Source: Saprospiraceae bacterium
GTDB taxonomy: Bacteria > Bacteroidota > Bacteroidia > Chitinophagales > Saprospiraceae
Length of the DNA stretch: 64,000 nucleotides
Assembly: GCA_016714895.1 (NCBI GenBank)
Contig: JADKBV010000013.1
Span: 1-64,000 of the forward strand
Direction of reading: 5' to 3'
Shown here: positions 52,064 through 62,021 of the stretch, one piece after another
Layout of the letters: each line of letters begins with the position of its first letter
Position numbering within the stretch: the first letter of the stretch is position 1
Notes under the pieces: model-generated
The model's input: only the letters and a program-made list of their open reading frames with translations
The model's database searches: none
Told to the model about the DNA's origin: nothing
Made by a program: the position numbers and the translations under genes

Positions 52064-52660
52064 TTATTTTTTTCTTTGCGTCAGCTCTCTGTGTATGTCT
52101 ACTATCTGAGGTATTAAACTTTTTTCACCGGAATTGTCAATAATAAAATCTGCTACTTTTATTTTTTCAGCTTCCGGTAATTGATTTTTTAATCTGTTGA
52201 CCACCTGTTCTCTGCTAACACGATCTCTTTTGATTACCCTTTGTATTCTGATTTCTTCGGGGCAAGTCACCACAATAATTTTATCAAATCTTTTGTATGA
52301 GCCGTTTTCCACCAACAATGCAGCTTCATTCAAAACATAATCTGATGAGTGTTGATGTTTTATACAAAACTGATCGAAGTCATGATGAACAGCTGGATGT
52401 ATAATCCCATTGAGTTTTTGTAATAACCCGGCATCTGCAAAAACCCGCTCTGCAATAAATGGTCGGTTAGGTTTTCCATTTTTGAAATATGATTCATCTG
52501 TCAGCAATGACTTAATGTCTGATTTTACTTTTTTGTCCGATACCATTAATAGTTTGGCCCGGATATCGGCATAATACACCGGAATATCCAGACTTTCAAA
52601 AATCCGGCAAACTGTTGTTTTTCCGGAACCCATTCCACCTGTTATACCAATTTTCAACAT
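52064..52660 (-). CDS. coaE: Dephospho-CoA kinase
   Basis: 198 aa, normal length. Phosphorylates dephospho-CoA on the 3' hydroxyl, the last step of CoA synthesis. P-loop GGMGSGKT at residues 8-15; DIRAKLL and IHPAVHHDF follow the expected positions; DYVLNEAALLVENGSYKRFDK and VTCPEEIRIQRVIKRD form the lid and adenine-binding parts. Start MLKIGITGG is firm. Gap of 56 bases to the pabC-like gene upstream on the same strand. Own -7 box at 52681-52688. Confidence 0.95.
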   Translation of the reverse strand: MLKIGITGGMGSGKTTVCRIFESLDIPVYYADIRAKLLMVSDKKVKSDIKSLLTDESYFKNGKPNRPFIAERVFADAGLLQKLNGIIHPAVHHDFDQFCIKHQHSSDYVLNEAALLVENGSYKRFDKIIVVTCPEEIRIQRVIKRDRVSREQVVNRLKNQLPEAEKIKVADFIIDNSGEKSLIPQIVDIHRELTQRKK

Positions 52661-52680
52661 CCTGTCTCAGGTATTTTATA

Positions 52681-52688
52681 CAAAAGTA
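52681..52688 (-). promoter_or_regulatory. Possible promoter -7 box of coaE
   Basis: TACTTTTG on the minus strand in the 56-base gap before coaE, leader about 14 bases. No -33 TTG at suitable distance. Confidence 0.4.
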
Positions 52689-52716
52689 AATAAATTCTGA
52701 AACATTATACCACGTT

Positions 52717-53313
52717 TCAAATTAAACCATTTTTTATATCAATAACCAATTTTCCCGGCAAGGTCATGGCATTGATCAAATGAATTTTTTCAAAATCAAA
52801 AAGATCTTCTTCTGTTATAATTGATTCTGTGATCTTGCCTTTTTGTATCAATGATGCTCTCTGCGTTCCTTGCAGCAAAGGGGTATCTGAAGTAAATAAC
52901 TTTCCTTCTTTTTCAAAAACAAGGTTGTAGTAAAAACCATCCGTAACTTTTCCGTCTTTGATGATGATGATTTCTGAAGCTTCACCCTTTCGGGAAAATA
53001 AACGGTCAAGCGCAGGTCTGTCCACCCATTTATATTCATAGGTAATATCATTATCATGTACCATAACCAAAGAAGATATCTTAGGAAACTGATAGGGCAA
53101 AAACTCAGTCTTTAGCATGTTTGGACCATATTCTACCCTGCACTTATACAATCCTTTTTCTGGTATACCTTGTTGAATGATTTTTTCCCGTAAGGAAATG
53201 GTTGTTGTATCATCAAATAAGTCCTTCCTCGTTTTATCAAAACGAAGTTGGTGATTAGCAAGGTTAAATATCCTGCCGTTTAGGATTTTTATGGTTTCAA
53301 CCAATCGGGACAT
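52717..53313 (-). CDS. Aminotransferase class IV, 4-amino-4-deoxychorismate lyase-like
   Basis: 198 aa, shorter than the ~270-residue E. coli PabC but typical of the compact Bacteroidota form. PLP-dependent: Lys 95 in YEYKWVDR is the Schiff-base candidate; other landmarks are NLANHQLRFDKTRKDLF at the start, IIIKDGKVTDGFYYNLVF and TPLLQGTQRASLI. It would release pyruvate from aminodeoxychorismate to give p-aminobenzoate for folate. It overlaps the 3' end of the PabB gene by 17 bases, so translation is coupled and the assignment to the PABA pathway is firm by context. Confidence 0.85.
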   Translation of the reverse strand: MSRLVETIKILNGRIFNLANHQLRFDKTRKDLFDDTTTISLREKIIQQGIPEKGLYKCRVEYGPNMLKTEFLPYQFPKISSLVMVHDNDITYEYKWVDRPALDRLFSRKGEASEIIIIKDGKVTDGFYYNLVFEKEGKLFTSDTPLLQGTQRASLIQKGKITESIITEEDLFDFEKIHLINAMTLPGKLVIDIKNGLI

Positions 53314-54286
53314 ACACTTTATCTATCATTTCATTATACTCGGACATACAATCACTCAAGGCCGTGATGCCACAACCACTCCTGAAAAACATCTCTCCGT
53401 TTTTTTGTTCGATATACCGGATCATCACCGCACTATCCAAATTTGTTCCATCAAAATAACCCATAATTCCGGTATAATATCCTCTTTTCTGACCTTCCGC
53501 ACTTCTGATGATTTCGACCGTCTTTTTTTTGGGAGCGCCGCTGATGCTCCCTGCCGGAAGTAAGGTAAAAATTATATCACCCAAAAAAGCGCGATAATCG
53601 GCAGCCAGGATTCCTTCGATCGCACTACTTGTCTGAAACAACCTTTTGTGGGTGGTCTGAATGAGATCGAGATACCGGAATTTTGTCACTTCCACTTTAT
53701 TTGACACCATACTCAGATCATTTCTGATCAGATCGACAATGGTATAATGTTCGGCTATTTCTTTTTCATCGCTCATCAGCCGGTTTTGTGCATCCGGGAG
53801 GTCAGCATCAATTGTTCCTTTCATCGGGTAAGAAGATATTTTTCCGTCTTTGATCTGTACAAAACTCTCCGGTGAAAAAACGATAAATTTCCCGTCCATA
53901 TACAATTTGTACCTGGCCCGCGATTTATTAAACAAGGTCAACAATGACAGATTACTTTTTATTTTTGTCGGAAAAGTCAGATTGGTCAAAAAGGTATTTC
54001 CAAACAATAATTCTGACATGACTTTTGAAAAAGCATCCTGATATTTTTCGTAACCCACAGGATATTTTTCAAATAAAAAATCTTCAGCATGATGAACCGG
54101 TGAAATGTCATAATTTTTTAAATCCTGAAATTTATATCTGATCCTGGTCGGGTCAATGTCTTCCAAAGCCAGTACCATTGGTTTTTCCATTTCAAAATCG
54201 ATAACAAATAAAAAAGGTTTTTGCTGAGCACCCAATAAATTCATTTTTTGAATGACAGGGGCCAGCGACGGAGAATGCAGGATCAT
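53297..54286 (-). CDS. pabB: Aminodeoxychorismate synthase component I, compact form
   Basis: 329 aa, about 120 residues shorter than E. coli PabB because the N-terminal lobe is reduced. Chorismate-binding core: SSYPMKGTIDADLPDAQN with the catalytic Lys of P-(I/M)-K-G-T; VDLIRNDLSMVS; GSISGAPKKKTVEIIRSAE; RGYYTGIMGYFDG; AVMIRYIEQKNGEMFFRSGCGI. Converts chorismate plus ammonia or glutamine-derived amine to aminodeoxychorismate. The amidotransferase partner PabA is not in the window. Overlaps the lyase gene downstream. Confidence 0.92.
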   Translation of the reverse strand: MILHSPSLAPVIQKMNLLGAQQKPFLFVIDFEMEKPMVLALEDIDPTRIRYKFQDLKNYDISPVHHAEDFLFEKYPVGYEKYQDAFSKVMSELLFGNTFLTNLTFPTKIKSNLSLLTLFNKSRARYKLYMDGKFIVFSPESFVQIKDGKISSYPMKGTIDADLPDAQNRLMSDEKEIAEHYTIVDLIRNDLSMVSNKVEVTKFRYLDLIQTTHKRLFQTSSAIEGILAADYRAFLGDIIFTLLPAGSISGAPKKKTVEIIRSAEGQKRGYYTGIMGYFDGTNLDSAVMIRYIEQKNGEMFFRSGCGITALSDCMSEYNEMIDKVYVPIG

Positions 54287-54302
54287 AATGAAAACTTCAC
54301 GA

Positions 54303-54310
54303 CAAAAGTA
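54303..54310 (-). promoter_or_regulatory. Promoter -7 box of the pabB-pabC pair
   Basis: TACTTTTG on the minus strand, leader of about 10 bases; a TTG lies 16 bases further upstream. Confidence 0.45.
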
Positions 54311-54315
54311 AGCTT

Positions 54316-55563
54316 CTAATAAATGACAAACATCTTTTTAACAAAATAATTTTCGAAATCCTCAGGAATAGACACATAATACAGCCCCGGATGAAGGTGG
54401 GGAATCTGTGTCGTATTGATACCCGGAGAAATAATTTGTGTAAAAACTTCTCTTCCCAGTATATCCATAATAAAAATCCGGGTCAGTTCGTATTCTTTCG
54501 TGGTAAGCCACTCAATGTAAATAGGTTGCCCCGCTGTAAGAGAAGAAGGATACAATTTAAGAGATTCTGTAGTGTTTTTGATACGTACCGCCCGTGTTTG
54601 AGAATAACTGAACTGACCATCGTGATCTACGATTTTCAGTCGGTAATATTGATTACCCGGAAGTGGTGCATAATCATACCATTCATAATTGGTGAGTTGA
54701 TCATTCTGAGCCACAGCTTGTCTAACCCCTGACTCTTCAAAATGAATGCCGTCTCCGCTATGTTCCACTGCATAATATGCGGTATTAAACTCAGCGCTTG
54801 ACTGCCAGTACAATAAAACTGAATTGTCGGATTTGAGCTCAGCAGAAAAATCGGTCAATACCACCGGCAATGTGGGTGAGGATTGAAATGCTCCTGAATT
54901 GATCCAATCACGGATCCGGGCCATGTCGACGTAAGGCACAGGTTGTCCTGAAGAAAACATTCTTTCACCGCAAGTCAGACCAAATCCTGTTATTTTTTGG
55001 TATAATAAACTTTTATTTTGGTCAAAAGGAACAACGATTTTTTCATCACAAAGAGAATTTGCCGGTTTGGTCAAAAAATGGGTATAGCTATCATAACGCC
55101 ATTGGCCGGCATCTTGGTGACACGAAGCACAATCATTTTGGTCGAGGATGGTTTTAACTTCATCAAATTCAGGAATACAAAATTCAGGCGCTCCTAACAA
55201 TATCCACATTTCAATAGCTAATAAGTCCCTTGAAGAAATCCCCTCTCCTCCCAAAGGCATGTGTAATCCGCAACTGATGGAACCTTGATTCAATTTGTCG
55301 ACCAATAGACTTTTTTGTGGTTTACCGTGTTCGATGACAGGTCCGCATTTCCCCTTAGAAGTCAAGGATTCATAAGTTTCAAAAGACCACGGAGCGTTTG
55401 GATTTCCTTTAAAATGGCAATTTTGACATGCATTTTTTTCAAGAATAATTTTTATATCGTTATAATTATAATGGACCAAAGAAAGTGTTTCACAGGATTG
55501 ACCCGTCAACAGATTTCCTGTCAGCACGAAAACGATAATATTTAAAATTCTAAAACAATTCAC
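54316..55563 (-). CDS. T9SS-exported protein with two c-type haem motifs
   Basis: 415 aa. Signal peptide MNCFRILNIIVFVLTGNLLTG. Haem-binding C46-x-x-C49-H50 (CQNCH) and C145-x-x-C148-H149 (CASCH), each followed ~50 residues later by a CG-x-x-M segment (CGLHMPLGG, CGERMFSSG) whose Met could be the distal ligand; the two halves are a duplicated planctomycete-cytochrome-like domain. The last ~90 residues form a T9SS sorting domain (LKLYPSSLTAGQPIYIEWL, MDILGREVFTQII, FVKKMFVIY). A surface-attached dihaem protein, possibly an electron carrier, is inferred; haem loading is not proven. Confidence 0.85.
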   Translation of the reverse strand: MNCFRILNIIVFVLTGNLLTGQSCETLSLVHYNYNDIKIILEKNACQNCHFKGNPNAPWSFETYESLTSKGKCGPVIEHGKPQKSLLVDKLNQGSISCGLHMPLGGEGISSRDLLAIEMWILLGAPEFCIPEFDEVKTILDQNDCASCHQDAGQWRYDSYTHFLTKPANSLCDEKIVVPFDQNKSLLYQKITGFGLTCGERMFSSGQPVPYVDMARIRDWINSGAFQSSPTLPVVLTDFSAELKSDNSVLLYWQSSAEFNTAYYAVEHSGDGIHFEESGVRQAVAQNDQLTNYEWYDYAPLPGNQYYRLKIVDHDGQFSYSQTRAVRIKNTTESLKLYPSSLTAGQPIYIEWLTTKEYELTRIFIMDILGREVFTQIISPGINTTQIPHLHPGLYYVSIPEDFENYFVKKMFVIY

Positions 55564-55847
55564 ATCAAAAAATATCTCAGGGTTAAAGTTACATAAATTG
55601 ACGAATTACCATAGTAACCACACATATTATCTAAACGAAAAAGGTCATTTTGTCAGGTAGTAAACATATTTATTGAAAAAAAAACTTCTGCATTGTTACT
55701 TATTTGTCAGTTGTATCCGACTGTTCCAATTGGAGCAAAACTTTCCTGTCGGATAATAAAATTATCATTTACAGGTTGAATACATTTTTGTAGGACATGT
55801 ACAAAACGTCCCCTTATTTTCTGATCAAGGTTTACCAACAGCTTTTT

Positions 55848-58800
55848 TTAATTTTTTATAATCCTGACAACATATCGGCTACCTGATTTTGACGTAACAT
55901 GTATGATATATATTCCCGAAGGAAAAGTACCTGCATCCACCAATAATGTTCCGTTTACATTTTGAAAAGAATCTGATATTTTTTTTCCGTTAAGGTCAGA
56001 GACGGTAAGCTTTAAGATATCAGAATCCGGAATCTGTACATTAAAAATACCGGAAGAAGGCACCGGAAAGACCTTAACATTTTGTGCAGAAGGTATATTT
56101 TTTGTTTCAGAAAAGGAAGCATAACATCCTTTGACCGAAAATTCTGCTGCTGAAGCCCATGGATTGCCGTTGACTTCTGACAAAGCGATCAAGCGAAAAA
56201 ATTTTGTTTTGACAGGTGTGTCAAATCTGATTTTTTGCGGAGCGGAGGTATTTTCAAAAGAGCCGGCAGATGTTGGTTCACCCCATTCTTCACCATCCAA
56301 ACTGAAATACAGCTCATAGTCTTTGATCCTTCCGTTTTCTCCTTCCTGACGATTGAGCACTTCAAATTCTGAAAGAAGATATTCTTCGTTCAGGTCAACC
56401 TGAATTTCGTGAGGATAAGGATCACTGCCCGTACTCCATCGCGTATGCCAAATCGTATTCGGATCGTCGTCAAAACTCATGGATGCCAGTCCGGGATCAT
56501 TGATTTCCTGGCTGTTGGCGTACTTAAGTTTCCATTCCGATTTCGATATAAATGCAGGATTGTCGCAATCTTCTACCGAAGGGCAAGATTTGGCATTGAC
56601 CATTTGAGGAAAAAACGCAGAATACGCTTTTCCGTTTTTGACCACTTCCAAAGTGACGTCATAACTTCCGGTACTACCCAAAACCACTTTAGGATTGCGG
56701 ACGTCGGTTGCACTGATATATTCCGGTTCCGGTGTAATCGTCCACTTCCAGTTCACGCCATCGTGATCAAGGATAGAATGATCGTCAAAGTATACGGTAT
56801 CACGTACACAATCATAAACCTTTTTTTCTACCCAGGGCTGAATGACCGGCTCAAATAAAGTATCGACCAAAGGATGTTCCCAGACTCCTGCATTGCCGGA
56901 AACCCTGATTTTTGAATCCCGGTAAAATATTTTCGGAATATTGACGTACATACCAGCCGGATAATCAACGTCCATTGTTTGCCATGTAGTATCGTTTGTT
57001 TTTCTGAAATAAACTTTGCTTCCGAGCATATTCCTTGCATTGGTAAACAGATAGATGAGGTCTTCACCGTTTTGTCCGGGTTGAACCAAAATGGATTTGA
57101 GATACGCGGATACATTGTCCGTGATGTTTTGCCAGGTGTCACCGCCATCGGTACTTTTAAGGACTCTTCCGATATCAGCCGACCAGGTGCCGTTTTGCTG
57201 ACAGATATATACCGTATTCGGATCATTGGGCGATACATCGATATGCAGTTTTCCACCCCAATAGCTGCCTCCGAAACCGGATGAAATGGATGCCGGTTTT
57301 TGAACAAAGGTTATTCCTCCGTCTTCGCTTTTGAAAATACCACGACCATTAACATCCGCATAGATGACATCAGGATGGCTGTGACTGATCACGACATACA
57401 TGACCCTTGCCGGGAAAGTATACCACATCTCCCAGTTGACACCAGAATCTTCACTTTTCCAAAGTGTATTGCCTTCACCCAAAAACAATGTGCCGGAATA
57501 CATAGGATGATGAACGAGATTTCCCCGTCTTCCGCCGTACTCATCCATATTGGGATATTTACTGAAGATGAATCTGCCTTCGGGTCTTCCTTCGGCGGTT
57601 TTGGGTAATATCCATCCGTTTCCGAGGTCATTGAAGGCCACGTGTCTTGGTTTCCCTTGTAAAACCCAACCGGTAGGAGATTCTGCGCCGCCCATCCGAA
57701 GGGCTTTGTCACCGTAAAATTCTGCTATGCTCGTGTTGCCGTTGTGATATCTGCCGCCTACGACGATATCTTCATTCCATCCCTGATCAAAACCCCAAAA
57801 ATCAGAACCAATGAGGCCATTGACCCGTGCCTTGTGATTTGCTACATTGGTAAAATGGTCTGAAGAATAGTTCATCCCGCCATCCGTAGCTACCCACGTT
57901 TCACCATTTTCAAGAATTTTCATATCCTGGATGTCAGGGTGGATCGGAAAATTGCCCTCATAACCTCCGATCGGTGTAAAGGAAGTACCGCCGTTAAGAG
58001 ATTTGTATAAGGTGGTTGTTCCAACATATACGATATTTTTATTCACAGGAGATATTTCCAACACAAGATCAAAATATCCCTGACCATTGTCCATTCGCAA
58101 ATTGGGTGTTCTTCCGGTTGCTATAGTATTCCAATTCCACATTCCGTTTTCAAGGACACCTTTGAGAAGGTATGGCGTGTCATTTGCACTAAGTAAAACA
58201 GCCATCAATATATTCGGGTCTGCCGGAGTTACCGCCAACATAGCCCCATCCGTTTGCTGAATATTTGTCGGAAATCCGTCCGTCAAATCAAAAGTTTCTC
58301 CCAGGTCTGTCGACACAACCAATCGGAAAACCCCGTTGGATGTTGTGATGCCATAAACAATATTCGATTGTGTCGGATTGATTCTGACATCCCAGGTTGG
58401 CTGGATCCATTTTCTGGTCCAGGTTTCTCCCCCATCTTTACTGATATAAATTCCTTTTGAAGATACAGCGTATAAAACATTTGGATTAGAAGGATCAATT
58501 CTCAATCTGTCTGCCGCAAAACGGTCATTGCCCAGCTTGGGAGCCCACGTATTTCCGCCATCTGTAGATTTATGGATTTGATTTCCCGCAGAAACATAGA
58601 TTACATCATTGTTTTGCGGATCAACAGTCACTGCGGTAATGCCTCCCCCAAAAAAGTAATCAGGAGCCAATAGTGTCCATGTTTCTCCTTTGTCGGTAGA
58701 TTTGTTTAAAAATCCGGTTTCTGTTCCGGCAAAAATGGTAAATACATCTTTAGAGGCCACATCCATTGAATACACGTTGACCTGCCAGGGACAGGAAGCC

Positions 58801-59276
58801 GGTATTGCGGGATTGTTGTCCTCTTTGAGCCAAAACGTCTGTTTTGGTCCCAGAAAAGTCCAGGAGTCATTGCTTAAGTTTCTGTTTTCAGCAGTCTTTT
58901 TTGTGGTATTTTCCTGCATGTGTTTCTGTAGTTCGTAAAAAGTTTCCATATCAGGAAGAATGATGTCACCTGTTTCGGTTACATAAGGTTGGATACACCG
59001 ACGCCAGATTTTGTAATACCGGGTGATGGCAGATTTGGTATTGTTCTTTTTTTCTTCAGAAAGATGATAGACTTTTTCGATTTCAAAATAATTGATCGGT
59101 GAGGTATACAACATTTTTGCCCATTCAGGAAATGTCTCCTGATAAGCCGGTTTGAGACTGCTTTGGATACAAGGCAGTTCGTCATAAGGGGTGTATATTT
59201 GTTGTGCAACAATGTCTGTATCAAAAACAGGAAAAACAAAAAACATCAAACACCAAAACCTACCATATAACTTCAT
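55848..59276 (-). CDS. Large BNR/sialidase-like surface protein with discoidin and T9SS domains
   Basis: 1142 aa. Signal peptide at 1-25. A 7-bladed-propeller region (~150-720) with many Asp-box-like BNR repeats (STDKGETWTLLAPD, STDGGNTWAPK, SKDGGETWTRKW, SEDSGVNWEMWY), found in sialidases and VPS10-type sensors but also in non-enzymatic proteins. Then a PKD-like part (~850-940), a discoidin/F5-8C domain (~950-1060, FLINRQEGENGRIKDYEL-like text) and a C-terminal sorting domain (KVFPVPSSGIFNVQI, FPSGIYIIHVT). No catalytic Arg triad of sialidases recognised. Surface adhesion or ligand binding is likely. Confidence 0.88.
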   Translation of the reverse strand: MKLYGRFWCLMFFVFPVFDTDIVAQQIYTPYDELPCIQSSLKPAYQETFPEWAKMLYTSPINYFEIEKVYHLSEEKKNNTKSAITRYYKIWRRCIQPYVTETGDIILPDMETFYELQKHMQENTTKKTAENRNLSNDSWTFLGPKQTFWLKEDNNPAIPASCPWQVNVYSMDVASKDVFTIFAGTETGFLNKSTDKGETWTLLAPDYFFGGGITAVTVDPQNNDVIYVSAGNQIHKSTDGGNTWAPKLGNDRFAADRLRIDPSNPNVLYAVSSKGIYISKDGGETWTRKWIQPTWDVRINPTQSNIVYGITTSNGVFRLVVSTDLGETFDLTDGFPTNIQQTDGAMLAVTPADPNILMAVLLSANDTPYLLKGVLENGMWNWNTIATGRTPNLRMDNGQGYFDLVLEISPVNKNIVYVGTTTLYKSLNGGTSFTPIGGYEGNFPIHPDIQDMKILENGETWVATDGGMNYSSDHFTNVANHKARVNGLIGSDFWGFDQGWNEDIVVGGRYHNGNTSIAEFYGDKALRMGGAESPTGWVLQGKPRHVAFNDLGNGWILPKTAEGRPEGRFIFSKYPNMDEYGGRRGNLVHHPMYSGTLFLGEGNTLWKSEDSGVNWEMWYTFPARVMYVVISHSHPDVIYADVNGRGIFKSEDGGITFVQKPASISSGFGGSYWGGKLHIDVSPNDPNTVYICQQNGTWSADIGRVLKSTDGGDTWQNITDNVSAYLKSILVQPGQNGEDLIYLFTNARNMLGSKVYFRKTNDTTWQTMDVDYPAGMYVNIPKIFYRDSKIRVSGNAGVWEHPLVDTLFEPVIQPWVEKKVYDCVRDTVYFDDHSILDHDGVNWKWTITPEPEYISATDVRNPKVVLGSTGSYDVTLEVVKNGKAYSAFFPQMVNAKSCPSVEDCDNPAFISKSEWKLKYANSQEINDPGLASMSFDDDPNTIWHTRWSTGSDPYPHEIQVDLNEEYLLSEFEVLNRQEGENGRIKDYELYFSLDGEEWGEPTSAGSFENTSAPQKIRFDTPVKTKFFRLIALSEVNGNPWASAAEFSVKGCYASFSETKNIPSAQNVKVFPVPSSGIFNVQIPDSDILKLTVSDLNGKKISDSFQNVNGTLLVDAGTFPSGIYIIHVTSKSGSRYVVRIIKN

Positions 59277-59290
59277 GACAAATATTTTGA

Positions 59291-59298
59291 CAAAAGTA
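59291..59298 (-). promoter_or_regulatory. Promoter -7 box of the BNR/T9SS gene
   Basis: TACTTTTG on the minus strand, leader of about 8 bases to the ATG at 59276. Confidence 0.45.
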
Positions 59299-59465
59299 CG
59301 GGATCGGGTATAAAATAAAAAATAATATTAACCTATATTCTTGATTAAAGTTAGAAGAGCTAAATGGAAACCGAATGAAGATAATATTGAAAGTATTCAG
59401 AAAATTGTGTTTAAAGGCACAATTAAATTATAAACGAATCAGCCTTTTATTTTAACAAACCCCAC

Positions 59466-59508
59466 AAAAAAAAATTACCCCATGAATGACTATTCACTCA
59501 CAGGGTAA
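59466..59508 (-). terminator. Terminator of the type III glutamine synthetase gene
   Basis: Nested hairpin TTACCC-CA-TGAATGA-CTAT-TCACTCA-CA-GGGTAA (59475-59508) followed on the minus strand by nine T residues. Starts 25 bases after the stop at 59533. Confidence 0.8.
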
Positions 59509-59532
59509 AACATTGTAAACAAACAAATCATT

Positions 59533-61722
59533 TTATCTGGTAAATAACAACTCTCTGTACTTGGTCAATGGCCATAATTCGTCATCAACGGTGAGTTCGA
59601 GTTTGTCGCAGTGGTATCGGATAACTTCAAAAAACGGTTTTACTTTATTGCAGTAAGCATCCGCTCTTTTATCAGCATGATCGATTTTATTGGCTTTTTT
59701 CCTTTCATCAATCATTTGGTCGACATTAGATTTGATCTCGTGGATTCGTTTGGAAATGTCCTTGATGATATCCAATTGTTCGGAAGCATATTGCTCAAAG
59801 TCTTTACCGAAAATCTCCTTCAATCCCTGCACATTCTGTATCAAACGGTTCTGATAGTTGATGGCAGTTGGGATCACATGGTTCATGACGATATCACCCA
59901 AAACCCTTCCTTCAATCTGCACTTTTTTGACGTACTCTTCCATTTCGATTTCATACCTGGCCATGATTTCGGTGTCGTTCATGATACCATTTTGAATCAT
60001 GACTTCTTTTGCAATCGGCGTGATCTGAGCTCTCAAAGCTTCAGGGGTATTTTTTAGATTGGACAAACCTCTTTTTTTGGCTTCTTTGACCCAGTCTTCG
60101 CTGTAACCGTCGCCTTCAAAACGAATTCTTTTGGACTCTTTGATGTATTCTCTCAATACATTAAAAATCGCGTCATCTTTTTTAAGACCTTTATTTTCAA
60201 TCAAATTGTCAACATCTTTTTTGAAGTCTTTCAGCTGCTGGGCCACGATAGTATTGACAATGGTCATGGCTTTGGCACAATTGGCAGAACTACCGACGGC
60301 TCTGAACTCAAATTTATTTCCTGTAAAAGCAAAAGGACTGGTTCGGTTTCTGTCGGTATTATCCAAAAGGATTTCCGGAATTTTACCGACAACATTGAGT
60401 TTAAGGTCGGTTTTTTCTTCAGGGCTGAGGTTGCCGTCCGTCACTCTTTCCAATTCGTCGAGAACAGCCGTAAGTTGCTGACCGATAAATACAGAAACAA
60501 TCGCTGGTGGTGCTTCGTTGGCTCCGAGCCTGAAGTCATTGGAAGCCGAAGCGATTGAGGCTCTCAACAGATCATCATATCGGTGAACGGCCTTAATGGT
60601 ATTAATAAAATACGTGAGGAACATCAGGTTGCTCTTTGGCGTTTTACCCGGACTGAGGAGATTCACTCCGGTATCTGTCGCCAGTGACCAGTTGTTGTGT
60701 TTTCCTGATCCGTTGATGCCGTCAAATGGTTTTTCGTGCAGCAACAACTTGAGGTTATGTCGCGATGCAATTTTGGACATAAGGTCCATGATCAGCGAGT
60801 TATGGTCGACAGCCAGATTGGCTTCTTCATATATGGGAGCCAATTCAAACTGATTGGGCGCTACCTCATTGTGTCGTGTTTTGACCGGAATACCCAATTG
60901 GATAGATTCGATCTCGAGTTCACGCATAAATGCCAGCGACCTCTCCGGAATAGATCCGAAATAATGGTCTTCCAATTGTTGACCCTTGGCAGCGTGGTGC
61001 CCAAGGAGTACACGACCTGTCAAAAGAATGTCCGGTCTCGATGCAGCCAACGCACTGTCGATAAGAAAATATTCCTGTTCCCATCCAAGGGTGGAGATTA
61101 CTTTACTGACATTTTTGTCAAAATATTGAGCCACATCCGTTGCCGCATGGTCAATCGCCTGCAAAGCTCTCAATAAAGGAGTTTTGTTGTCCAGTGCTTC
61201 TCCGGTATAAGAAACAAATACCGTGGGAATACAAAGCGTTGTAGCGATGACAAATGCCGGTGATGTCGGATCCCATGCGGTATAACCCCTGGCTTCAAAT
61301 GTATTTCGGATACCTCCGTTAGGAAAGCTGGATGCATCAGGTTCCTGCTGAACCAACTGACCACCGTCAAATTTGTCCATAGCAGTACCGTCACCTACGG
61401 GTTCGAAAAAAGCATCGTGTTTTTCAGCAGTAGCACCTGTCAATGGCTGAAACCAATGTGTATAATGGGTAGCACCTTTGGTCATCGCCCACGCTTTCAT
61501 AGCTGAAGCCACCTGATCGGCAATCTTACGGTCGATTTTTTTACCGTGATTGACAGCATCTTTGAGGGCCGCATAGGCTTCTTTGGTCATAAATTTTTTA
61601 CACGATGTGTCATTAAAGACATTGGCGCCGAAAAGGTCCGACCGCGAACCGGAAATTTCTTTTACTTCAACCGGTTTTCGGTTTTGGGATTCCTGAAGGG
61701 CAAAAAAACGGATGGTAGACAT
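59533..61722 (-). CDS. glnN: Glutamine synthetase type III
   Basis: 729 aa, the size of GSIII and far larger than GlnA type I. ATP-dependent amidation of glutamate to glutamine; a hexameric enzyme in its studied Bacteroides homologue. Seen: MSTIRFFALQESQNRKP at the start, THYTHWFQPLTGATAEKHD, GGIRNTFEARGYTAWDPTSPAF, WEQEYFLIDSALAASRPD (metal-binding Glu), KTRHNEVAPNQFELAPIYE, HNNWSLATDTG and FRLGANEAPPAIVS. A strong terminator follows; a promoter box lies at 61751-61758. No GlnB or adenylylation genes nearby, as expected for GSIII. Confidence 0.96.
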   Translation of the reverse strand: MSTIRFFALQESQNRKPVEVKEISGSRSDLFGANVFNDTSCKKFMTKEAYAALKDAVNHGKKIDRKIADQVASAMKAWAMTKGATHYTHWFQPLTGATAEKHDAFFEPVGDGTAMDKFDGGQLVQQEPDASSFPNGGIRNTFEARGYTAWDPTSPAFVIATTLCIPTVFVSYTGEALDNKTPLLRALQAIDHAATDVAQYFDKNVSKVISTLGWEQEYFLIDSALAASRPDILLTGRVLLGHHAAKGQQLEDHYFGSIPERSLAFMRELEIESIQLGIPVKTRHNEVAPNQFELAPIYEEANLAVDHNSLIMDLMSKIASRHNLKLLLHEKPFDGINGSGKHNNWSLATDTGVNLLSPGKTPKSNLMFLTYFINTIKAVHRYDDLLRASIASASNDFRLGANEAPPAIVSVFIGQQLTAVLDELERVTDGNLSPEEKTDLKLNVVGKIPEILLDNTDRNRTSPFAFTGNKFEFRAVGSSANCAKAMTIVNTIVAQQLKDFKKDVDNLIENKGLKKDDAIFNVLREYIKESKRIRFEGDGYSEDWVKEAKKRGLSNLKNTPEALRAQITPIAKEVMIQNGIMNDTEIMARYEIEMEEYVKKVQIEGRVLGDIVMNHVIPTAINYQNRLIQNVQGLKEIFGKDFEQYASEQLDIIKDISKRIHEIKSNVDQMIDERKKANKIDHADKRADAYCNKVKPFFEVIRYHCDKLELTVDDELWPLTKYRELLFTR

Positions 61723-61750
61723 AAATTATTTTAAGTGAGTTAATGTAGCA

Positions 61751-61758
61751 CAAAGTTA
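61751..61758 (-). promoter_or_regulatory. Promoter -7 box of the glutamine synthetase gene
   Basis: TAACTTTG on the minus strand, leader of about 22 bases. AT-rich sequence upstream without clear -33 TTG. Confidence 0.5.
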
Positions 61759-62021
61759 AAATATTTTAAGATACCCCCATAAAAATTAACAATTATTAAT
61801 AAAAAATATAAATATTACAGATTTACCCCATCAAAATACAGGGGTATTGCAAATAAAAACTAATTTTTAAAATGTAAATTCTGATGTGTTTATACTACAC
61901 GATCTTTTGTTTCTGAACAATTTTTCAAAAAAAGTATTACCTATTTATCTTTATGCCGGAAGTCAGAAAGGATAAAAAGAAGATATTATATTATTAACAG
62001 CAATTCAAAAAACGAAACGAG

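Noticed and set aside
59611..61176. Several long plus-strand frames
   Set aside because: All lie antisense to the type III glutamine synthetase gene and have no independent support.
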